A stretch of 64,000 nt of DNA from Pedococcus sp. 5OH_020 (GTDB taxonomy: Bacteria > Actinomycetota > Actinomycetes > Actinomycetales > Dermatophilaceae), in the NCBI RefSeq assembly GCF_027812955.1, contig NZ_JAPYZV010000005.1, positions 248,001 to 312,000 on the forward strand, written 5' to 3'. How positions within the stretch are numbered: position 1 is the stretch's first letter; each line of letters begins with the position of its first letter. Below, in pieces: positions 33,684 to 42,390 of the stretch. The notes under the pieces were generated by a model. The model ran no database searches. It was not told the origin of the DNA and worked only from the letters and a program-made list of their open reading frames with translations. The position numbers and the translations under genes were made by a program.

Positions 33684-35681
33684 ATGGCCGCCGACCGGGG
33701 ACCCCGACCTCACCCCTCGCACGGCGACCGGTTCCGCTACGGGCCCTGGCACGGCGGAGCCGACCCGCTCGCGCCGCCCTTCGACGTGCGCGGCGCCCTC
33801 GACCGGATAGGCCGTGACGTCCTGGCCGGTGGCTCCGCCCGCGAGGCGCTCCGCGACCTCCTGCGCACCGGGCCGGACGGGCACGCGGGGCTGGACGACC
33901 TGGCACAGCGGCTGCGCCGCGCCCGCGAGGCCGCTCGCCGCCGCGGCGACCTGTCGGGCACCCTCGACCAGATCCGCGCAGCCCTCGACCAGGCGCTGGC
34001 GGCGGAACGGGACACGCTGGCCGCGGAGGAGAGCGACGCCGCGCGGCTCGCCGAGCTCGACCTGGCCACGCTTCCCGACGACGTGGCCGGTCAGGTCCGG
34101 GCGCTCGCCTCCCACGACTGGCACTCAGCCGAGGCCAAGGCGATCTACGACCAGATCGCCAGCCTGCTCCAGCGCGAGGTGCTCGACGCGCAGTTCGCCG
34201 GGATGGCGCGCGCGCTGTCCGGTCAGGACCCCGAGGTGATGGCCGCTGTCCGGGACATGCTCGCCGACCTCAACCGTCTGCTCGCCGCCCATGCTCGGGG
34301 CGAGGACACCTCCGACCTCTTCCGCGAGTTCATGGACAAGCACGGCGAGCTCTTCCCAGAGGACCCGCAGACGGTGGACGAGCTGGTCGACGCCCTGGCG
34401 CGTCGCCAGGCCGCGGCCGCGCGGATGATGGCCTCGCTCACTCCGGAGCAGCGGGAGCAGCTGGCGCAGCTGATGAGCGACGCCCTCGCCGACGCGGACC
34501 TCGCCTCCGAGATGGCGCAGCTGTCCGACAACCTGCGGGCCCTGCGTCCGGGCCTGGACCGGGGTAGCCCGGTGGGCATGCGGCAGGGGGGTGATCCGCT
34601 GAGCTACAGCGCGGCGGTGGAGGCGGTGGCCGAGCTCGCGGACCTCGAGGACCTCAGCCGCCAGCTCGGCCAGTCGTACGCCGGTTCGACTCTCGACGAC
34701 GTCGACGTGGAGCGGCTGGAGCAGTACCTCGGCGGCGACGCGGCCCGGGACTTCGAGGAGCTGCGCAGACTCGAGCGCGAGCTCGAGCGGCAGGGCTATC
34801 TGAGCCAGGGGGACGACGGTCCCAGGCTGACGCCGCGAGCGATCCGGAGGCTGGGCGAGACCGCCCTGAAGCGGGTGTTCGAGGGCCTGTCCTCGCAGGG
34901 ACGCGGCGACCACGACGAGCACCGGACCGGGCACGCCGACGAGCCGACCGGTCTCACGCGCGCGTGGGAGTTCGGCGACGAGCAACCGATCGACGTGGTG
35001 CGCACCGTCTCGAACGCCTTGCATCGCAGGGCGGCAGACGGCCATGGTGTGGCGCTGGAGGTCGGCGACTTCGAGGTCGTGGAGACCGAGCGGCGGACGA
35101 CGGCCGCCGTGGCCCTCTGTGTCGACATGTCGTTCTCGATGGTCAACGAGGGGCGCTGGGGTCCGATGAAGCAGACCGCCCTGGCCCTGTCGCACCTCGT
35201 GCAGACCCGCTTCCGTCAGGACGCCCTGGAGATCATCGGGTTCACCATCGCCGCCCGGCGCCTCACCCCGGTCCAGCTCGCCGAGGCGGAGCCAGAGTGG
35301 GTGCAGGGCACCAATCTGCAACACGCGCTGATGCTGGCCTCGAGGCACCTGCGGCGTCACCCGCAGGCACAGCCTGTGGTGCTCGTGGTGACCGACGGCG
35401 AGCCGACCGCCCACCTGACCGCTGACGGCACCCCGGTCTTCCAGTGGCCCACGACGACTGCGACGCTGCGGGCGACCGTCGCGCAGGTCGACGAGCTGCG
35501 CCGGTCTGGAGCCGCCCTCAACATCTTCATGCTCGGCGACGACTCAGGCCTCGCCCGGTTCGTCGACGGTGTGGCCCGGCGCGCCGGTGGACGGGTCTTC
35601 ACCCCCAGCGTCGACCGGCTCGGCGAGTACGTCGTCAGCGACTACCTTCTTGCCCGGCAGGGACGCCGCCGGGCAGGGTGA
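33684..35681 (+). CDS. VWA domain protein, partner of the MoxR/ChlI-like ATPase
   Basis: This 665-residue cytosolic protein has a long helical, charged N-terminal region (residues 30 to about 450), partly coiled-coil-like, and a C-terminal VWA domain. The MIDAS motif DMSFS begins at D481, with VVTDGEPT completing the metal site. The pair AAA+ ATPase/VWA protein resembles ChlI/ChlD and MoxR/VWA systems, which remodel or metallate partner proteins. It starts 2 bases after the ATPase gene. The operon has no other obvious member; the next gene starts 51 bases later. Confidence 0.88.
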   Translation: MAADRGPRPHPSHGDRFRYGPWHGGADPLAPPFDVRGALDRIGRDVLAGGSAREALRDLLRTGPDGHAGLDDLAQRLRRAREAARRRGDLSGTLDQIRAALDQALAAERDTLAAEESDAARLAELDLATLPDDVAGQVRALASHDWHSAEAKAIYDQIASLLQREVLDAQFAGMARALSGQDPEVMAAVRDMLADLNRLLAAHARGEDTSDLFREFMDKHGELFPEDPQTVDELVDALARRQAAAARMMASLTPEQREQLAQLMSDALADADLASEMAQLSDNLRALRPGLDRGSPVGMRQGGDPLSYSAAVEAVAELADLEDLSRQLGQSYAGSTLDDVDVERLEQYLGGDAARDFEELRRLERELERQGYLSQGDDGPRLTPRAIRRLGETALKRVFEGLSSQGRGDHDEHRTGHADEPTGLTRAWEFGDEQPIDVVRTVSNALHRRAADGHGVALEVGDFEVVETERRTTAAVALCVDMSFSMVNEGRWGPMKQTALALSHLVQTRFRQDALEIIGFTIAARRLTPVQLAEAEPEWVQGTNLQHALMLASRHLRRHPQAQPVVLVVTDGEPTAHLTADGTPVFQWPTTTATLRATVAQVDELRRSGAALNIFMLGDDSGLARFVDGVARRAGGRVFTPSVDRLGEYVVSDYLLARQGRRRAG

Positions 35682-35732
35682 CTGCGGCTCTTCGGCTTCG
35701 GGTTCACGCTGGTGGCGCGGTAGAACGGTCCC

Positions 35733-36668
35733 GTGCCTCCCGTCCGCTCCGTGACCCTGCGCTTCCTGGCTGCACCGACCGACGCCGGCTACTCCGGCAG
35801 CGTGAGCGCGGGCCGCGTCCTCGAGTGGATCGACAAGGCCGGGTATGCCGCCGCCGTCGGCTGGGGCGGCACCTACTGCGTCACGGCGTACGTGGGCAAC
35901 GTCCGGTTCGCCCGCCCCGTGGTGGTCGGTCACCTCGTGGAGGCGACGGCCTCGCTGGTGCACACCGGCCGGAGCAGCATGCACATCCTCGTCTCGGTCA
36001 GGTCCGGCGACCCGCGCCACAGCGAGCGCGCCCCCGCGACCGAGTGCCTGATGGTCTTCGTGGCCGTCGACGCCGACGGTAGACCGGTGGCCGTCCCGGC
36101 GTGGCAGCCGGCCGACGACACGGACCGCGAGCGGCAGGCGAGCGCGGTTCGCCGGATCGGCCTGCGGGCCCGCATCGAGGAGGCGATGGCGGCACAGACG
36201 TACTCCGCGGCCGGCACAGCCCCTCGGGCCACGCTGAGGTTCCTTGCGGCGCCGACCGACGTCAACTGGGGCGGCAAGGTCCACGGGGGCATCGTCATGC
36301 GCTGGGTCGACGAGGCTGCTCATGTGCTCGCCACCCAGTGGACCCGTAGCGCCTCCAACGTCGCCGTGTTCGTCGGCGGGGTGCGGTTCTACCGGCCACT
36401 GCAGATCGGCCATCTCGTCGAGGTGGAGGCCAGGCTCCTGCATACCGGGACGACGAGCATGCACATCAGCGTGCACGTGCGCTCAGGCGACCCGACCGTC
36501 GGAGAGCTCGAGGAGACGACGCACTGCCTGACCGTGTTCGTGCCCCTCGATGCCGACGACCGGGCGGTTCCGGCGCCGCCCTGGGTGCCTCACAGTGCGG
36601 AGGACAGGGCTCTGGACGACCATGCGAGGCATCTGATCGACCTGCGCGCCGGCATCGACGTCGGCTGA
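35733..36668 (+). CDS. Double-hotdog acyl-CoA thioesterase
   Basis: The protein has 311 residues from GTG 35733. Two tandem hotdog domains of about 140 residues share LRFLAAPTD. Domain 2 keeps the family residues (TDVNWGGKVHGGIVMRWVD, then VRFYRPLQIGHLVEVEA). Domain 1 reads TDAGYSGSVSAGRVLEWID, so the Asn and HGG are replaced. Acyl-CoA hydrolases of the ACOT7/YciA family use these residues to cleave CoA thioesters. A tandem protein can fold as an intramolecular dimer with one active site, which fits the sequence. The substrate is unknown. Confidence 0.85.
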   Translation: MPPVRSVTLRFLAAPTDAGYSGSVSAGRVLEWIDKAGYAAAVGWGGTYCVTAYVGNVRFARPVVVGHLVEATASLVHTGRSSMHILVSVRSGDPRHSERAPATECLMVFVAVDADGRPVAVPAWQPADDTDRERQASAVRRIGLRARIEEAMAAQTYSAAGTAPRATLRFLAAPTDVNWGGKVHGGIVMRWVDEAAHVLATQWTRSASNVAVFVGGVRFYRPLQIGHLVEVEARLLHTGTTSMHISVHVRSGDPTVGELEETTHCLTVFVPLDADDRAVPAPPWVPHSAEDRALDDHARHLIDLRAGIDVG

Positions 36669-36753
36669 CGGCAGGTCGGCGCGGAAGCCCGCTCTCCGGG
36701 CCCGGACGTGACTGTGGCTGCGGTGCCGTTGGGCTGTCCTGCTGGGCTGGTTC

Positions 36754-37176
36754 TCAGTCGAGCCAGTCGCGGGCGCGCCAGCCGTGCCAGCGGTCGACCC
36801 CGACCGCGACGACGGGGCCCGCGGGCGGCTGGTCGGCGTACTGCGGGTACCGGTCCACGAGCAGCCGCAAGCCGGCCTCCTCGTCCGCGCTCCCCTGCTC
36901 GACCACCCGTGCGCCGCCGTCCGCTCGCACCCACCACAGCGACGTCCAGTCGTCGTCGTAGTGGTCCACGATCAAGCTCACCTGGGGGTTGGCCGCGATG
37001 TTGTGGAGTCGCTGCAAGGCCCGAGACCGCTTCGGCTTGCCGTCCACCGCCATCCACACGACGTCGTTCTGCACCGCGAAGACGACGGGTACGACGTGCG
37101 GGCGGCCAGCCGGGGTGACCGTGGCCAGACGGGCCACCGGCGACGCGGCGAACCACTCCCGTTCCCACCCGCTCAC
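36754..37176 (-). CDS. PPOX-class FMN/F420-dependent split-barrel oxidoreductase
   Basis: This 140-residue protein is of the TIGR03668-like type. ARLATVTPAGRPHVVPVVFAV is the first strand block of the PNPOx-like split barrel, KPKRSRALQRLHNIAANPQVSLIVDHY carries the flavin/F420 phosphate-binding residues, and it ends YPQY...VDRWHGW. Family members bind F420 or FMN and reduce unknown substrates. It begins 9 bases after the sensor kinase stop, so it is probably the last gene of that two-component operon. Confidence 0.85.
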   Translation of the reverse strand: MSGWEREWFAASPVARLATVTPAGRPHVVPVVFAVQNDVVWMAVDGKPKRSRALQRLHNIAANPQVSLIVDHYDDDWTSLWWVRADGGARVVEQGSADEEAGLRLLVDRYPQYADQPPAGPVVAVGVDRWHGWRARDWLD

Positions 37177-37185
37177 GGCTGAACG

Positions 37186-38583
37186 CTACTGCGACAGTCG
37201 GCGCTCAGCGGTCTCGAACTCCACCACGGCCACGACGCCCGGACGCGCGTCCTCCAGACGGATGTGAGCACCGTTGCGCCGCAAGAGCTCCCGGGTGATC
37301 GGCAGGCCGAGCCCGCTGCCTCCGGAGTCACGGTCGCGAGCCTCGCCCAACCGGGCGAAGCGGTCGAACACCCGCTCCACCTCCTGCGCAGGTATGCCGT
37401 GGCCGTCGTCCCGGACCGCCAGAACGGGGCCTGAGGACCGCTTGGCGACCGAGACGAGGACCTCCGTACGCGCATGTCGAACGGCGTTGTCCAGCAGGTT
37501 GGCGAGCGCACGGTCGAGGTCCACCTCGGCGGCCAGGACGGTGATCGCCTCGGTTTCCGGCGACAGGCGGTTCCCCTCGCACGGCCGGGCCTCCAGCCGC
37601 ACGGGAACCCGCGCGTCGCCATACCGTCGCACGACCCGTCCGGCGAGCTGGACGAGGTCGACCTCCCGGGCCGCACCCCGTTGCCCTGTCTCGCTCCTGG
37701 CCAGCTCCAGCAGGTCCTCCACGATGGCCGCGAGCCTTCGCACCTCCGGCAGGAGCTCGGCGGGCAGCCCTTCTCCTTGACCCATCCGCTGGGCGACCTC
37801 GAGCTGGGTGCGCATCGTCGCCAAGGGACTGCGCAGCTCGTGCGCCGCGTCGGCGACGAACGCTCGCTGCTTCGCGTCCGCCGACCACAGCCGTTCCAGC
37901 ATCTCGTTGAGGGTCTGCGCCAGCGCGCTGATCTCGTCGCGGGCCGGCAGGACCGGCAGACGCTCGGTGGGGTCCTCCTCCCGGCCGATCCTGGCAGCGC
38001 CCCTCCTCAGCTGCTCGACCGGCGCCAGGGCCATCCCGATGACGCGCCAGGCGATGAGGGCGAGCACCAGCAGGAACAGCGGCAGCAGGACGATGAGCAG
38101 GCTCCTCAACAGTCGCCTGCTCGTCTCGAGGTCCGCCGTGGGCACGCCGGCGACCACGAGGACCCGTGCGGACGCCGGGCCGGCCTCGACTCCCACCACG
38201 CGAAGCGAGCCGTCCACGCCCGCCCGAGCGCCCGGCACCGTCAGGCTCTGCCCCTCCGCCAGCTCGCGTCGCTCCTGGGGACTCACCAGGGAGGTCAGCC
38301 GGTCCGCTGTGACCGACCCCCCGGTGACCCGGTTCTGCGGGTCGAGCACCTGGACGACCAGCGCGCCGCCGACCGGCACAGGAGCCGGCAGCCTGCCGTC
38401 GTTGACCAGGGCCGCCACGTCGGAGGCACTGGCGCGGGCCGCGGTCACGGTCCCTCGCTCCAGGGTCTCGCTCATGGCGGCGTACAGGAGGAGGCCGCCG
38501 ACCAGCAGAGCCCCTGTCACACCCGCCAGCCCCAGCGCCATCAGCCGCCAACGCAGGCTCAGCCGAGCGAATCGGCCTGTCAC
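37186..38583 (-). CDS. HAMP-domain sensor histidine kinase
   Basis: This is a 465-residue kinase. TM1 lies at about residues 13-35, the extracytoplasmic part is about 120 residues with no recognised fold, TM2 is near 160-180, then HAMP (APVEQLRRGAARIG). His248 sits in DAAHELRSP; NLLDNAVRHAR is the N-box, and DDGHGIPA and GSGLGLPI are the G boxes. GTG 38583 overlaps the regulator stop (GTGA), so kinase and regulator are made together. It is a paralogue of the kinase at 2354-3730. Confidence 0.92.
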   Translation of the reverse strand: MTGRFARLSLRWRLMALGLAGVTGALLVGGLLLYAAMSETLERGTVTAARASASDVAALVNDGRLPAPVPVGGALVVQVLDPQNRVTGGSVTADRLTSLVSPQERRELAEGQSLTVPGARAGVDGSLRVVGVEAGPASARVLVVAGVPTADLETSRRLLRSLLIVLLPLFLLVLALIAWRVIGMALAPVEQLRRGAARIGREEDPTERLPVLPARDEISALAQTLNEMLERLWSADAKQRAFVADAAHELRSPLATMRTQLEVAQRMGQGEGLPAELLPEVRRLAAIVEDLLELARSETGQRGAAREVDLVQLAGRVVRRYGDARVPVRLEARPCEGNRLSPETEAITVLAAEVDLDRALANLLDNAVRHARTEVLVSVAKRSSGPVLAVRDDGHGIPAQEVERVFDRFARLGEARDRDSGGSGLGLPITRELLRRNGAHIRLEDARPGVVAVVEFETAERRLSQ

Positions 38584-39236
38584 GCGCGCATGCGGTAGCC
38601 GAGACCGCGTACCGTCTCGATGCGCTCGCGGCCGAGCTTGCGACGCAGGTACCCGACGTACACGTCCACGACGTTGGTGGCGGCTTCGTCTGGTACCCCC
38701 CAGACGTCGTCCAGCAGGGACTCGCGGCTCACGGCGGCGGGGTGTGCGCGCAGGAGGTGCTCGAGGACGAGGAACTCCCGCTGGGACAACGCCACCACGG
38801 AGCCGTCCGCCTCGACCCGCCTCGAGGCCGGGTCCAGGCGGACGCCGGCCGCTTCCAGCACCGGCGCACGCGGTCCGGGGTCGCGACGGAGCAACGCCCT
38901 GAGCCTGGCGAGCAGGACGACGAAGGAGAACGGTTTGGTGAGGTAGTCGTCGGCCCCGTAGTCGAGGCCGTCCGCCTGGTCGTACTCGCCGTCCTTGGCG
39001 GACAGGATCAGCACCGGAACCCAGTTCTGCTCCTGCCTCAGGGTCCGGACCACCGTGTAGCCCGAGAGCCCCGGCAGCATGAGGTCGAGGATCATGGCGT
39101 CGTACCGCCCGTACCGCGCGGCCTCGAGGCCGCCTGGCCCGTCGTGCGCCACGTCGACGACGAAGCCCTCCGCGACGAGGCCCTTGGCCAGAGCTGCCGC
39201 CATCCCCTTCTCGTCCTCGACCACCAGGAGCCTCAC
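38580..39236 (-). CDS. OmpR/PhoB-family response regulator
   Basis: This is a 218-residue receiver plus winged helix. D51 in ILDLMLPG, K101 in LTKPF and a C-terminal wing ending YVGYLRRKLGRERIETVRGLGYRM are visible. The start is GTG 39236. It is first in the operon regulator-kinase-oxidoreductase and diverges from the LolA-like/ABC exporter genes. Direct repeats in the 80-bp gap suggest it binds there and controls both sides. The identical placement of key residues in the other OmpR regulator in this window points to a shared origin. Confidence 0.92.
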   Translation of the reverse strand: MRLLVVEDEKGMAAALAKGLVAEGFVVDVAHDGPGGLEAARYGRYDAMILDLMLPGLSGYTVVRTLRQEQNWVPVLILSAKDGEYDQADGLDYGADDYLTKPFSFVVLLARLRALLRRDPGPRAPVLEAAGVRLDPASRRVEADGSVVALSQREFLVLEHLLRAHPAAVSRESLLDDVWGVPDEAATNVVDVYVGYLRRKLGRERIETVRGLGYRMRA

Positions 39237-39276
39237 GGCAACACCCTCGCATGCCCCCGTCCGGCTCCGGGACGGT

Positions 39277-39292
39277 TCTCATCAGAGTCTCA
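39277..39292. promoter_or_regulatory. Candidate OmpR-type direct-repeat operator
   Basis: TCTCA at 39277-39281 recurs at 39288-39292, an 11-bp period. It lies between the regulator start (39236) and the LolA-like ATG (39317). The spacing is that of PhoB/OmpR-class boxes. It is probably bound by the adjacent regulator; this is inference. Confidence 0.45.
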
Positions 39293-39316
39293 CCGGCGGA
39301 TTGCCATGATTGCCCT

Positions 39317-40453
39317 ATGAACGTCTTCACCGAGCACCCTGTAGCCCGCTGGGCTGTGCCCACCCTGGCCGTGGCTCTCCTGGGGACGGGGGCGGCAGTC
39401 GCGAACCACAGCGCCAGTGCCGACCCCAGCCTCCCCCACCGTACGGCGGCGCAGCTGCTGGTGGACGTCCAGCAGGCGCGGCTGGCGGGACTGTCCGGAA
39501 CGGTCGTCCAGACGTCCAACCTCGGGCTCCCGGAGCTCCCCGGAGTCGGGGGCGGCGCAGGCCCCGGCGGCGGTTCGTCCTCGCTGACCTCGATGGTGAG
39601 CGGGACGCACACGTGGCGCCTGTGGAGCGCAGGTCCCCAGCAGACCCGGCTGGCCCTCATCGGCAGCCTGGGCGAGTCGGACGTGGTCCGCAACGGCAAG
39701 GACGTGTGGGTCTGGTCGAGCAAGGACAAGACCGCAACCCACCTGACCCTGCCCGCAGACGAGGCCCCGAAGACGCGGTCGGCGCCACGGCCCACCGACG
39801 TCCCTCGCACGCCTCAGGAGGCGGCCGACCAAGCGCTGTCGGCACTGTCGCGGACCACGTCGGTGACCACCTCGGGGACCGCCGTCGTCGCCGGACGCAG
39901 CGCCTACGAGCTGGTCCTTCGTCCAAAGGACAAGGACACCCTCGTCGCGCAGGTGCGCATCTCCGTCGACGCGCGCCGCCACGTGCCGCTCCGGGTGCAG
40001 GTGTTCTCGACCAAGGCCGCCAACCCCGCCTTCCAGGTGGGCTTCAGCCAGGTCTCGTTCGCCAAGCCCGACGCCAGCCGGTTCACCTTCAACCCGCCAC
40101 CGGGGACCAAGGTCACCCAGTCCCAGCTTGGCGACCACACGCCCAGCCCGAAGGACAGCAAGGAGGCCCAGAAGGCGGCGCAAGGGGTGAGGACCGTGGG
40201 GTCGGGCTGGTCCACCGTCGTGCTCGCGTCCCTGCCCGCGCAGGCCACCGCCGGAGGAGCCGGCGGGTCCTCGGCCGGTCCGGCCAGCAGCCTCCAAGGC
40301 GTCCTGCGCGCCCTTCCCCGTGCCAGCGGCAGCTGGGGGTCGGGCCACGTCCTCAAGGGAACGCTGTTCTCAGCGGTGGTGACCGACGACGGCCACGTGG
40401 CCATCGGTGCCGTACGGCCGCAGGCCCTGTACGCCGCCCTGGCGGCGAGGTGA
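39317..40453 (+). CDS. LolA-like/DUF2092-type exported protein
   Basis: The 378-residue protein has an N-terminal hydrophobic signal segment (VPTLAVALLGTGAAVA). The body has a LolA/RseB-like pattern: AAQLLVDVQQARLAGLSGTVVQT, LIGSLGESDVVRNGKDVWVWSS, then RSAYELVLRPKD and VPLRVQVFSTKA, as in actinobacterial outer-layer LolA-like proteins. A C-terminal extension of about 110 residues follows. It overlaps the ABC ATPase gene (GTGA). I infer an exported lipid- or signal-binding protein acting with the exporter and regulated by the divergent two-component system. ATG 39317 was chosen by the signal peptide. Confidence 0.75.
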   Translation: MNVFTEHPVARWAVPTLAVALLGTGAAVANHSASADPSLPHRTAAQLLVDVQQARLAGLSGTVVQTSNLGLPELPGVGGGAGPGGGSSSLTSMVSGTHTWRLWSAGPQQTRLALIGSLGESDVVRNGKDVWVWSSKDKTATHLTLPADEAPKTRSAPRPTDVPRTPQEAADQALSALSRTTSVTTSGTAVVAGRSAYELVLRPKDKDTLVAQVRISVDARRHVPLRVQVFSTKAANPAFQVGFSQVSFAKPDASRFTFNPPPGTKVTQSQLGDHTPSPKDSKEAQKAAQGVRTVGSGWSTVVLASLPAQATAGGAGGSSAGPASSLQGVLRALPRASGSWGSGHVLKGTLFSAVVTDDGHVAIGAVRPQALYAALAAR

Positions 40454-41478
40454 CCCAGGTCGCGGCCCGCGGTGCGCGTACGCCGGACGGTGCCGGCGCC
40501 GCCCAGGCCGCCGACGCGGCGCACGCCGTTCCGGACCGCCAGGCGCACCCCGCTCTGGCTCTGCAGACCCAGGGGCTGAGCAAGCGGTTCGGCGACCAGT
40601 TCGCCGTCGACTCCTTGGACCTCGCCGTACCGCGCGGCGCGGTCTACGGGTTCCTGGGGCCGAACGGCTCCGGCAAGACGACGACCATCCGGATGGTGCT
40701 CGGGCTCGTCACCCCGACTTCCGGTAGCCGGACGCTCCTCGGCCTGCCGATGCCCGACCGCGCCACGGAGGTCCTGCACCGCGTGGGCGCGCTGGTCGAG
40801 GGTCCAGCGTTCCACCCCTACCTCTCCGGACGGGCCAACCTCAGGCGCCTGGACGCCGCGGACCTGCTCTCGGACGCCCGTTCCGCGCCGAGCCGGGTCG
40901 ACGCTGCGCTGGACCGGGTCGGGCTGCTCGCCGCCGCCGGCAAGAAGTACCGCGCGTACTCGTTGGGCATGCGCCAGCGCCTCGCCATCGCAGCCTCGCT
41001 CCTGGCGCCGCGCGACCTCCTCGTCCTCGACGAGCCGACGAACGGCCTGGACCCCCAGGGCACGCGGGAGGTACGCAGTCTCATCGGGTCGCTCGCCTCG
41101 GACGGCACCACGGTGTTCGTCTCCAGCCACCTCCTCACCGAGGTCGAGCAGATCTGCAGCCATCTCGGTGTCATGCGAGAGGGCAGGCTGGTCGCACAGG
41201 GCAGCGTCAAGGAGGTCCGTGGCACCGGCGCCGCGACGCTGACGCTGCGGACGGCGCAACCGCAGGAGGCGGTGCGCGTGCTGGAGGGTCTCGGGGTCAG
41301 CGAGGTCACCGCGCACGGTGACCTCGTCCGTGGCCTACCAGGGTCCTTGGAGGCCGAGCGGATCGTGGCGACCCTCGTGCGGGCCGAGGTCGGCGTCAAA
41401 GGCTTCTCGGTGGACTCGCCCAGCCTCGAGGACCTGTTCGTGTCGCTGACCGGGGAGGGTTTCGATGTCAGCCGCTGA
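40450..41478 (+). CDS. ABC transporter ATP-binding protein
   Basis: The protein has 342 residues from GTG 40450. After an Ala-rich extension of about 38 residues come Walker A (GPNGSGKT), the Q-loop region, signature SLGMRQRLAIA (an ABC-2 exporter variant of LSGGQ), Walker B (LLVLDEPT) and the H-loop SSHLL. A C-terminal domain of about 100 residues is typical of CcmA/NatA-type exporter ATPases. It overlaps both neighbours, so LolA-like protein, ATPase and permease are translated as a unit. The substrate is unknown. Confidence 0.92.
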   Translation: MTQVAARGARTPDGAGAAQAADAAHAVPDRQAHPALALQTQGLSKRFGDQFAVDSLDLAVPRGAVYGFLGPNGSGKTTTIRMVLGLVTPTSGSRTLLGLPMPDRATEVLHRVGALVEGPAFHPYLSGRANLRRLDAADLLSDARSAPSRVDAALDRVGLLAAAGKKYRAYSLGMRQRLAIAASLLAPRDLLVLDEPTNGLDPQGTREVRSLIGSLASDGTTVFVSSHLLTEVEQICSHLGVMREGRLVAQGSVKEVRGTGAATLTLRTAQPQEAVRVLEGLGVSEVTAHGDLVRGLPGSLEAERIVATLVRAEVGVKGFSVDSPSLEDLFVSLTGEGFDVSR

Positions 41479-42343
41479 CGTGACGACCCCCAGCCGCCGT
41501 GACGGGGTCCCGCGCCCCCGCCGAGCCCTGCCCTCCACGCGCCTCCTGCGCTCGGAGCTGCGGCTCATCGGTGGCCGTCGCCGTAATCAGGCCGGTCTCG
41601 CGGTCCTCGCCGTCGTGCCCGTCATCATGGCGGTGGCCGTCAAGCTCTCCGACCCCACGCCCGCGGGCGACGGGCCGGACTTCTTCTCCTCCATCACCGC
41701 CAACGGACTCTTCGTGCCGCTCGCCGCCCTCAGCGTGGAGATCGCGATGTTCCTCCCGCTGGCCATGTCGATGCTGGCCGGCGACTCCATCGCGGGCGAG
41801 GCGAACATCGGCACCCTGCGTTACCTGCTCACGGTCCCCGTCCACCGGACCCGGCTCCTGGCCGTCAAGTACTTCTCCCTATGCCTCGGCGCCATCTGGG
41901 GCGTGTGCGCGGTCGCCATCCCGGGGGCTGTCGTCGGGGTGGCACTCTTCGGCACCGGTCCCATGGTCACGCTCTCCGGTGACCAGATCGGGTTCGCGTC
42001 TGCCCTCTGGCGCGTGGTCCTCGTCATGCTGTACCTCAGTGCGGGGCTGGCCGCGCTCGGCGCGGTGGGGCTGTTCATCTCCACGCTGACCGAACAGCCC
42101 ATCGCCGCCGCCATCGCGCTCATGATCTTCACCATCGTGTCCTGGATCGCCGACAGCGTGCCGCAGCTCGGATGGCTCCACCCTTGGCTTGTCGTGGACC
42201 ACTGGCTGGCCTTCGGCGACCTGCTCCGCAACCCGATGGCGTGGGGCAACGTCGTCCAGGGGCTGCTCGTCGACGGAGGGTACGCAGCGGTGTTCTGCCT
42301 GGCGGCATGGGCGAGGTTCTCAGCCAAGGACATCACCAGCTGA
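41465..42343 (+). CDS. ABC-2 type permease
   Basis: The 292-residue protein has six hydrophobic segments: near residues 44-58, 82-106, 125-160 (two), 178-220 (two) and a final segment. The GEANIGTLRYLLTVPVHRTRLLAVKY block is the EGT-type coupling motif of ABC-2 permeases. GGGGAGGG precedes ATG 41465; the gene overlaps the ATPase by 14 bases. A cytoplasmic Arg-rich N-terminus comes first. With the ATPase it forms an exporter, probably of a lipid, peptide or toxic compound. Confidence 0.9.
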   Translation: MSAADVTTPSRRDGVPRPRRALPSTRLLRSELRLIGGRRRNQAGLAVLAVVPVIMAVAVKLSDPTPAGDGPDFFSSITANGLFVPLAALSVEIAMFLPLAMSMLAGDSIAGEANIGTLRYLLTVPVHRTRLLAVKYFSLCLGAIWGVCAVAIPGAVVGVALFGTGPMVTLSGDQIGFASALWRVVLVMLYLSAGLAALGAVGLFISTLTEQPIAAAIALMIFTIVSWIADSVPQLGWLHPWLVVDHWLAFGDLLRNPMAWGNVVQGLLVDGGYAAVFCLAAWARFSAKDITS

Positions 42344-42390
42344 GAACCGACGACAGCCTCAAGCCCGGCGCCGGCTCATAGGGTGACCCC

